From CAZQKE01 sp964593865 (GTDB lineage Bacteria > Chloroflexota > Anaerolineae > JAAYZQ01): a DNA stretch of 22,211 bases. Where the stretch lies: contig CAZQKE010000040.1 of NCBI GenBank assembly GCA_964593865.1, forward strand, positions 1 to 22,211, written 5' to 3'. The notes under the pieces were generated by a model. The model made no database searches, was not told the origin of the DNA, and saw only the letters and a list, made by a program, of their open reading frames with translations. A program made the position numbers and the translations under genes. Shown here piece after piece: positions 16,272 through 22,211 of the stretch (position 1 is the first letter of the stretch; each line of letters opens with the position of its first letter).

Positions 16272-17645
16272 CTACGTTGTGTTACACGCTTTTGCTATTC
16301 GCTGCCACAGCGTTTCCTCTTGTTCCGGCAAGACGGTGCGTGGATCAAAGACTAAGCGGTCGGCCTCTATGCGGGCGATGACCGGCGGTTCTCCGGCCCG
16401 GAGGCGCGCGGCCACGGCGTCGGGCGATTCGACGGACAGGGTGACCAAGCGGGTAGGCAGCGTTTCCCCCGGCAGGCTTCCTCCCCCTACCGCCGAGCGA
16501 CCGGGAATGACTTGGGCGGAGACCCCCAATTCCTCCAACGCCCGGACCCAAGTGGCGGCCCGCTCCGCCAGGGCTTCTTCTCCTTGTGCAATCATGCGCC
16601 AGACGGGGACCTTTTCCACCGCTTCGCCCAGCAGGTAATGTCGCAGGGTAGCCTGCAGGCCCGCCAGTGTTGTCTTGTCTACCCGCAGGGCACGGGTTAG
16701 GGGGAACTTTTTGAGGCGGGCGATGAGATCGGCGCGGCCCAGGATGATACCCGCCTGTGGCCCTCCCAGCAATTTGTCACCACTACACGAGACCAGGGAT
16801 GCCCCTGCCGCTACACTTTCCTGAATGGTCGGTTCATGGATCAAGCCGTAGGGGGCCGTATCCAAAAGTGTGCCGCTGCCCAAATCGTCCAGGAGCAAGA
16901 GTCCCCGCGATTCGGCCAGGGCTACCAACTCGGCCAGGGCCGGTTCGTGGGTGAAGCCCAGCAGCCGGAAATTGCTGCGGTGGACGCGCATCAGGGCCGC
17001 CGTGTTTTCGGTGATGGCCGCCTCGTAATCGCGGGCATAGGTCCGGTTGGTCGTCCCTACCTCCACCAACTGCGCTCCACTTTGGCGCATGACGTCGGGG
17101 ATGCGGAAGCCGCCACCGATCTCCACCAGCTGCCCGCGGGAGATGATGACCTCCCGCCCCTGGGCGAAGCACATCAGCATCAACAAGACGGCGGCGGCAT
17201 TGTTGTTGACCACCAAGGCGGCTTCGGCTCCCGTCAAGCGGCAGAGGAGCTCTTCGGCATGGACGTAACGCGAGCCGCGCCGCCCGGCCTCCAGGTCGTA
17301 CTCCAGGTTGGAGTAACCGGTCGCCACGGCGTCCATCGCCGCCCGTGCTTCTGCGCTCAAGGGGGCGCGGCCCAGATTGGTGTGAACGATGACGCCGGTA
17401 GCGTTGATGGCCGGGCGCAAGGTGGGCCGCAGCGTGGCGGCCAGCCGGGCTTCCACCTCGGCCACCAAGTCTGTCTCGGCAGGAGCCGCTCCTCCGGCGC
17501 GGATGACCGACCGGGCCGCATCCAATGTCTCGCGGATGGCTTCTACCGTCAGATCGCGGCCCCAGCGGGCCGCCAGTGCGGCCACCGCTTCTACCTGTAA
17601 CAGACGGTCCACACTGGGCAGATTGCGGAATGGGTTTGTGTCCAT
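16272..17645 (-). CDS. selA: L-seryl-tRNA(Sec) selenium transferase (SelA)
   Basis: SelA is a cytoplasmic PLP enzyme that converts Ser-tRNA(Sec) to Sec-tRNA(Sec) using selenophosphate. The protein is 457 residues, the family length. It shows the N-terminal tRNA-binding start (NPFRNLPSVDRLL), NATGVIVHTNLGRAPLS, the EEYD-like block YSNLEYDLEAGRRGSRY, and the PLP lysine K291 in SCSGDKLLGGPQAGI, all typical of true SelA. I chose the second ATG (17645), because AGGAG lies too close to the first (17648). No selB, selD or tRNA-Sec gene is visible in the window, so the rest of the selenocysteine pathway must lie elsewhere. The next gene downstream is a molybdenum hydroxylase with no in-frame UGA. Confidence 0.94.
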   Translation of the reverse strand: MDTNPFRNLPSVDRLLQVEAVAALAARWGRDLTVEAIRETLDAARSVIRAGGAAPAETDLVAEVEARLAATLRPTLRPAINATGVIVHTNLGRAPLSAEARAAMDAVATGYSNLEYDLEAGRRGSRYVHAEELLCRLTGAEAALVVNNNAAAVLLMLMCFAQGREVIISRGQLVEIGGGFRIPDVMRQSGAQLVEVGTTNRTYARDYEAAITENTAALMRVHRSNFRLLGFTHEPALAELVALAESRGLLLLDDLGSGTLLDTAPYGLIHEPTIQESVAAGASLVSCSGDKLLGGPQAGIILGRADLIARLKKFPLTRALRVDKTTLAGLQATLRHYLLGEAVEKVPVWRMIAQGEEALAERAATWVRALEELGVSAQVIPGRSAVGGGSLPGETLPTRLVTLSVESPDAVAARLRAGEPPVIARIEADRLVFDPRTVLPEQEETLWQRIAKACNTT

Positions 17646-17772
17646 CATTCTCCTCTCGCCTGTTCCACAGAGGCGGTTTGAGCCGTCGTTCCCGCCACGG
17701 GGGCAGGGCGCGCCGGAAAACGGTCGGCTTGTTTCTCCCTGTGGTGAAGCCGCATCGGGAACGGTGCTCGCC

Positions 17773-20487
17773 CTAGCGGGTGTGGAAGGTCAGTTGACTG
17801 CGCCCGATGCGGATCCGATCCCCATCACGCAAGGGATGGTGGCGGATGCGCCGCTCGTTGACAAACGTACCGTTTGCGCTGCCCAGATCGGTGATGATGA
17901 ACCGACCGCCCCGCCGTTCAATGCGAGCATGTCGCCGCGAGGCCAGGGCATCGTTGATCAGGATGTCGTTGCTGCCGGAACGCCCGATGGTCGCTCCACC
18001 GACGGGGATGGGATAGCGGGTCCCATCCATCTCCAACCAGGCGTCGACCTGTCCTTTTCCTTTGGCCTGGTAGGTGAGGGTCACATCGCCCAGTTGCACC
18101 CGGTCGCCGGGGCGGAGCACGGCCCGGCGCACCTTCTGGCCGTTGACCACAACGCCGTTCGCGCTGTCCAGGTCCTCTATGATGCACTGCCCTTCACGGC
18201 ATTCAAGGCGGGCATGGCGGCGTGAAACCTGACGGCTGGTCAGAACGATGTCGTTCTCCTTGCTGCGCCCGATGGTGATCGGCCCCGGCTTGAGGGGCAA
18301 CGGGGCAGGCCCAACACCTATCAAGACGCCGTAATCGGCAGGGGGCGGCGGGGGCGGGGGTGGAGGAGGTGCGGCCGCTTCCGGCATGATCGTCGGTGGA
18401 CGGCTCACCTTACGCCGGGAAGAGATCTGCCAGACGACCAGCAACAGCAGGCCGCTGCCCAGGGCGACCACCGCACCGCAGATGCCCAATCCGCCCAGCA
18501 AGAGGAGCATTCCGTGGCGAACCTCGCCTTCGGTCGGCTCCGGCTCAACCGGCCCCGGCTCAACCGGCCCCGGTTCAACCGGCTCCGGCAGGGCGGCGAC
18601 GGTCGTCGGTTCGGGAAGGGCGGTGGGCTGGGTGGGCAGGGTCGGCAGCGGGGCGGGGGTGGGAACCTGTGCCGCGGCGGCAGGGGGCGAAGCCATGCTC
18701 AAGCGGCCGTAGCCGTAGCCGTTGTCGGGACCGGGCGGTCCCAGGTCCAGGGCGTTGGTCTGCAGATAATCGCGCACTTGGGCGGCGGTCCAATCGGGGA
18801 ATGCGCTCCACACCAGGGCGGCGGCCCCGGCCACGTAGGGCGTTGAGGCCGAGGTCCCGTCGAACCCATCGGGGCCGTAAGTTGCTCCAGACACGCCCGC
18901 CGGAGCCGAGATCTCCGGCTTTAGGCGGCCGTCGTTGCTCGGCCCTTGTGAGCTATAGTTTGCCAGGCTATCGTCGCGGTACTCGGTAGCACCGACGGTC
19001 AGCGATCCACGTGCATCGGCGGGGGACCCCAGGCTGTGTTCGGCTACGGCAAACTTGACATCGGCCCCCATGGTATAAAGATCAAAAATAGCAGGCCGTG
19101 TGATACGCCGCGCTTTGATGGCCACATAGTAAATGCCCTGGGGCAGGCCACGTCCTGTGACCACTTCGGCGGGAATCTGGCCGACGTTGCCGTCCTGCAC
19201 ATCCTCCGACCCGGCGAGGAGATTGCCGTCCTGATCCAGAAGATAGAGGTCATAATCTTCGGTCACGGCTCGCCAATCATCCCAATTGAGGACAACGGCC
19301 AGCTCTGCACCATAGACGCCGATGGGCATGGCCTCGCCGCCGTCGGGAAACTCGTGCAGACCGTCGCCGTCGTTGTCGGTGAACTGGCCTCGGTAGTGGG
19401 ATTGGGCGTTGTTGCCTGCCGAGTTGACCCACAGGACACCGAGTTGGGCGACCCGATCCACCTGTTGGGCGGCTTCGTCGCTGCCGTCCATCGGTCCCAA
19501 GATGCCGGAGGTTGAGTTGCTGATGATGCGGACCCCTTGCTGCAACAGCCACTCCACGGCTTGCCCTTCGCTTACCCGTGTGCCGTCGTAATAGGCCAGG
19601 AACAGTTCGGCGTCCGGTGCCATCTCGTGGACGATCTCGGCGCAAGCGGTGCCGTGGACCTCACCGCTGCCGTCCGGTTCCTGGCCGTAGACAAAAGATT
19701 TGGCCGTCACTTGCTCCGGCAATTCTGTGCCCAGCAGGTCTTTGTAGCCGTCAAAGCCCAGGTCCAAGATGCCGACGCGAATGCCTTGCCCTCTGATCCC
19801 GGCGGCGTGCCACGCATCGGCCCCGGTGACGCGCACCCCTTCTCCCTCAATGGGGGCGGCGGCATCGATCCCCCGCGAAAGGGGCAACTCCAGCCGGATG
19901 ATGTGTTCCATCTGGGTCAGCTGCTCAAAGAGGGTTTCGACCCCTTGCTGTTCGGCCAGTTGCTGGATCAGGCTCAGTGGAACACCGACGTTGATCCGGT
20001 TTTGGTAGCTCCCTTCGACGGTGATGCCTACCTTCTGCAGCTCCTCCACGATGGCCGGAACCGCTTCCGGTCGGTCCATAACCAGCGTGATGCGGATCTC
20101 ATCCCTGTCGTTGAGCAGGCCCCGCTCTTCGGCCAGCTTCCGGGCGGCCTCGATGCCGCCACGCTCATAGGCGATGAGAAAATCTTTATAGACCGAGCCG
20201 AGGGCCGGATCGCCGAGGATGTCCGCCAGCTCCGGGTACTGCTGCATCAACTCATCCAGCGAGGGGGGTAAAGAGACCTGGACCGATGGCCCGGCCGTCG
20301 GTGATCCGGAGCCGCCGGTTCCCTTCCACAACAAAAAGCCGCTGATGGCCACCAGGACCACGCCTGCCACGACCAGGCCGATCAGCAGACCGCGCCGCTC
20401 CAGCAGGCGGTCCAACGCCGAAGGCGGTCCTTCTGCCATCGGCAAAGGCACGGGCGTCGGGTTTTCCCGAAAATCGTGTTCGCTCAT
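17773..20487 (-). CDS. Membrane-anchored subtilisin-like (S8) protease with two C-terminal FHA domains
   Basis: The 904-residue protein has, in order: a short N-terminal tail (1-32); a transmembrane helix (about 33-53, LLIGLVVAGVVLVAISGFLL); a linker with a pro-like region (about 75-225); a subtilase domain with D242 (GILDLG), H278 (VHGTAC), oxyanion N324 (ISNSTSG) and S546 (DGTSASTP), interrupted by a beta-rich PPC-like insert (about 385-480); a Pro/Glu/Gly repeat (VEPGP units); a second helix (about 658-686); a run of ten prolines; and two FHA domains (about 735-805 and 815-904). Each FHA domain has the phosphothreonine-binding GRS, SRRHA and SANG motifs. The predicted layout is protease outside and FHA domains inside. 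All catalytic residues are present. The gene follows rfbC by 6 bases. The target is unknown. Confidence 0.9.
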   Translation of the reverse strand: MSEHDFRENPTPVPLPMAEGPPSALDRLLERRGLLIGLVVAGVVLVAISGFLLWKGTGGSGSPTAGPSVQVSLPPSLDELMQQYPELADILGDPALGSVYKDFLIAYERGGIEAARKLAEERGLLNDRDEIRITLVMDRPEAVPAIVEELQKVGITVEGSYQNRINVGVPLSLIQQLAEQQGVETLFEQLTQMEHIIRLELPLSRGIDAAAPIEGEGVRVTGADAWHAAGIRGQGIRVGILDLGFDGYKDLLGTELPEQVTAKSFVYGQEPDGSGEVHGTACAEIVHEMAPDAELFLAYYDGTRVSEGQAVEWLLQQGVRIISNSTSGILGPMDGSDEAAQQVDRVAQLGVLWVNSAGNNAQSHYRGQFTDNDGDGLHEFPDGGEAMPIGVYGAELAVVLNWDDWRAVTEDYDLYLLDQDGNLLAGSEDVQDGNVGQIPAEVVTGRGLPQGIYYVAIKARRITRPAIFDLYTMGADVKFAVAEHSLGSPADARGSLTVGATEYRDDSLANYSSQGPSNDGRLKPEISAPAGVSGATYGPDGFDGTSASTPYVAGAAALVWSAFPDWTAAQVRDYLQTNALDLGPPGPDNGYGYGRLSMASPPAAAAQVPTPAPLPTLPTQPTALPEPTTVAALPEPVEPGPVEPGPVEPEPTEGEVRHGMLLLLGGLGICGAVVALGSGLLLLVVWQISSRRKVSRPPTIMPEAAAPPPPPPPPPPADYGVLIGVGPAPLPLKPGPITIGRSKENDIVLTSRQVSRRHARLECREGQCIIEDLDSANGVVVNGQKVRRAVLRPGDRVQLGDVTLTYQAKGKGQVDAWLEMDGTRYPIPVGGATIGRSGSNDILINDALASRRHARIERRGGRFIITDLGSANGTFVNERRIRHHPLRDGDRIRIGRSQLTFHTR

Positions 20488-20493
20488 GTCTGC

Positions 20494-21069
20494 CTACCTT
20501 TCCAGTGGGTTCGCCGTCAGAAAAAAATTGTTATCCGCATCCCGCAGCAAAGGCAGTGCGGCATCTTTGGCCGAAAGGATCGGCTCCGCCACGGGCCAGC
20601 GGATGCCGATCTCCGGGTCATCCCAGCGGATGCCCCGGTCTAGGTCGGAGGCGTACTCGGCCGTCACCAGGTAGATGACATCGGCTCGTTCGCTGAGGAC
20701 GCAAAAGCCGTGGGCAAATCCGACCGGGATCCAGAGCATCCGCCCGTTTTCGGCAGAGAGGGTTTCCCCTACCCATTGGCCGTAGGTAGGGGAGCCGCGC
20801 CGGATGTCCACGGCCACGTCAAAGACCTCACCGCCGAGGACCATCACCAGTTTGCCCTGGGCCTGGGGGTGCTTTTGGTAATGCAACCCGCGCAACACTC
20901 CACGCACCGAGTGGGAGCGGTTGCTTTGCACGAACGGCCCGACGATGCCCTGTTCGGCAAAGGCGGATTGCTTGTAGGTCTCCATGAAAAAGCCCCGCGC
21001 ATCCTCAAACCGTTGTGCCTCAATGAGCACCACTTCCGGAATGGTCAATCTTTGGAACCGAAATGGCAT
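20494..21069 (-). CDS. rfbC: dTDP-4-dehydrorhamnose 3,5-epimerase (RmlC)
   Basis: This enzyme epimerises dTDP-4-dehydro-6-deoxyglucose at C3 and C5 on the way to dTDP-rhamnose for surface polysaccharides. The 191-residue protein has the cupin fold markers: DARGFFMETY (23-32), QSNRSHSVRGVLRGLHYQ with catalytic H63, GKLVMVLGGEVFDVAVDIRRGSPTYG (residues about 73-98), IPVGFAHGFCVLSE, and the late GIRWDDPEIGIRWP. The length is normal. A GGAGG site lies 7 bases before the ATG. The other rhamnose genes (rmlA, B, D) are not in the window. It stands 14 bases after the FAD enzyme gene and 6 bases before the protease gene, so all three are probably co-transcribed. Confidence 0.94.
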   Translation of the reverse strand: MPFRFQRLTIPEVVLIEAQRFEDARGFFMETYKQSAFAEQGIVGPFVQSNRSHSVRGVLRGLHYQKHPQAQGKLVMVLGGEVFDVAVDIRRGSPTYGQWVGETLSAENGRMLWIPVGFAHGFCVLSERADVIYLVTAEYASDLDRGIRWDDPEIGIRWPVAEPILSAKDAALPLLRDADNNFFLTANPLER

Positions 21070-21083
21070 CCTCCCACCTCCCC

Positions 21084-22211
21084 CTACAATCTGTCCAAGA
21101 TCGCCCGTGCTGCCACGATCCCCGAAGCCGAAGCCTGGACCAGCCCTCGCGTCACTCCTGCGCCGTCTCCGGCGGCGAACAGGTTGCGCACCTCGGTTTC
21201 CAGATCGCGGCTCAGCCTAAGGCGGGAGGAGTAGAATTTGGCCTCCACGCCGTAGAGGAGGGTGTGCCGCGATGCGACGCCCGGCGCGACCTGGTCCAGG
21301 GCGTCCAGCATCTCCAGGATGTTGACCACATAGCGGTAGGGCAGCACCAGGTTCAGGTCACCGGGGGTGGCCTCTTTGAGAGTGGGCCGGGTGATACAGC
21401 GGGCCAGCCGTTGTTCCGTGGTGCGCCGCCCGGCCCGCAGGTCCCCCAGCCGCTGGACCATGATCCCGCCGGAGAGTAGGTTGGCCAGCCGGGCGATGTA
21501 TTTGCCGTAGGCGATGGGTTCCTTGAACGGTTCGGTAAAGTTTTTGCTGACCAGGACGGCAAAGTTGGTGTTCTCCGTCCGCTTGTCGGCGTAGGAGTGG
21601 CCGTTGACCGTCAGCACGTCCCCGGCCCACTCGGTGACGACTTCACCGTAAGGGCAGACGCAGAAGGTACGCACGCGGTCATCAAAGGCCCGTGAAAAGT
21701 AGAGGAACTTGGGTTCGTAGAGCAGATCGGTCAGGGGAGCCAAGACCTGGGCCGGGAGCTCCACCCGCACGCCAATATCCACCGGGTTGATGCTCAGGCG
21801 GAGGTGCAGGTCGCGGGCCAGCCGGGCCAGCCAGGCGGCCCCTTCGCGGCCCGGAGCGACGATGACGTAGGGCGCGGTTAGAACTTGGCCTTTGACCGTC
21901 TCTACCCCGGTCACCGCGCCGTTATCGGTCAGGACGCGGGCCACCTCGCTGCGGACGCGGACCTCTACACCCCGCTCCACCAGCTCCCGGTACATGGCTC
22001 CCAGGATGTCGCCGCTGCGTTCGGTCCCCAGGTGGCGGATGGGATAGTGTTGCAGGCGCAGCCCGGCCAGGGCGGCCTTGCGGGCCACCGCTTCGATGCG
22101 GTCCAGATCGCCGCTGTGCGGTTCGCCGTCGGCGCCGTAGCGCACCCACAGGGCGTCCACCTCTTGCACCAGGCGTTCCGCCTCCTCCTGTCCCCGGATG
22201 TCGGCCAACAG
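21084..22211 (-). CDS. FAD-dependent dehydrogenase (COG2509-like), 5' end outside the window
   Basis: About 375 C-terminal residues are visible. The gene runs off the right edge, so the N-terminal FAD-binding GxGxxG is not seen; the TTG at 22208 is only an internal codon. The fragment shows APYVIVAPGREGAAWL (second dinucleotide-fold strand), the HSYADKRTENTNFAVL region, a KEATPGDLNLVLP segment, and the C-terminal FAD signature LFAAGDGAGVTRGLVQASASGIVAARAIL (residues near the end). This pattern matches the uncharacterised FAD-dependent dehydrogenase family COG2509; the substrate is unknown. A cytoplasmic location is likely. It lies upstream of rfbC with a 14-base gap. Confidence 0.88.
   Translation of the reverse strand: MLADIRGQEEAERLVQEVDALWVRYGADGEPHSGDLDRIEAVARKAALAGLRLQHYPIRHLGTERSGDILGAMYRELVERGVEVRVRSEVARVLTDNGAVTGVETVKGQVLTAPYVIVAPGREGAAWLARLARDLHLRLSINPVDIGVRVELPAQVLAPLTDLLYEPKFLYFSRAFDDRVRTFCVCPYGEVVTEWAGDVLTVNGHSYADKRTENTNFAVLVSKNFTEPFKEPIAYGKYIARLANLLSGGIMVQRLGDLRAGRRTTEQRLARCITRPTLKEATPGDLNLVLPYRYVVNILEMLDALDQVAPGVASRHTLLYGVEAKFYSSRLRLSRDLETEVRNLFAAGDGAGVTRGLVQASASGIVAARAILDRL

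Noticed and set aside
17646..17772. tRNA-Sec (selC) gene beside selA
   Set aside because: GGCTCAAACC resembles an anticodon loop, but no acceptor stem, T-loop GTTC motif or long variable arm can be built around it.
18537..18590. Short 15-bp repeats in the protease gene
   Set aside because: These encode the VEPGP linker units before the second helix and are ordinary low-complexity coding sequence.

Overview
The window reads as part of a high-GC bacterial chromosome. The long multi-subunit nuo cluster, a Wzt-type ABC ATPase, a molybdenum hydroxylase and the general look of the proteins suggest a member of the Chloroflexota (Anaerolineae, Caldilineae or Ardenticatenia-like). That placement is inference from protein style, because no rRNA or marker gene is present. 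No rRNA, tRNA, CRISPR array, insertion sequence or prophage gene was found.

Left part (1-7751, + strand): the distal end of a respiratory complex I operon, nuoK-nuoL-[ATPase-DUF4276]-nuoM-[16-bp repeat array]-nuoN, closed by a strong hairpin terminator. Two things are out of place. A two-gene cassette (OLD/AAA_21-like ATPase plus a TOPRIM-like DUF4276 protein) sits between nuoL and nuoM, joined to nuoL by a TGATG overlap. It resembles ATPase-TOPRIM anti-phage modules. The nuoM-nuoN gap holds ten full copies and one degenerate copy of a 16-bp purine-rich tandem repeat.

Middle part (7752-10906, - strand): a short cell-surface polysaccharide unit. It has a Wzt-like ABC ATPase with a sugar-binding C-terminal domain, a frameshifted small ORF, a GT4-type glycosyltransferase and a possible 29-aa ORF. 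A near-consensus promoter drives it leftward. No Wzm permease is present in the window. An aldo/keto reductase with a C-terminal ferredoxin-like tail (11242-12384, + strand) has its own promoter and a terminator that also serves the converging pspC gene.

Right part (12405-22211, - strand): a row of genes all read leftward. In transcription order they are a FAD-dependent dehydrogenase (cut by the window edge), RfbC, a membrane-anchored subtilisin-like protease carrying two FHA domains, SelA, a xanthine-dehydrogenase-type molybdenum hydroxylase, an OsmC-like protein, a biotin ligase and a PspC-domain protein. A near-consensus promoter with its -10 inside a perfect palindrome precedes the molybdenum hydroxylase, so that gene can be controlled apart from selA. 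The 3' end of the hydroxylase gene lies in one arm of a long imperfect inverted repeat.

The best candidate for an undescribed system is the ATPase/DUF4276 pair built into the complex I operon. Next come the frame-independent 16-bp repeat array and the protease-FHA transmembrane protein.
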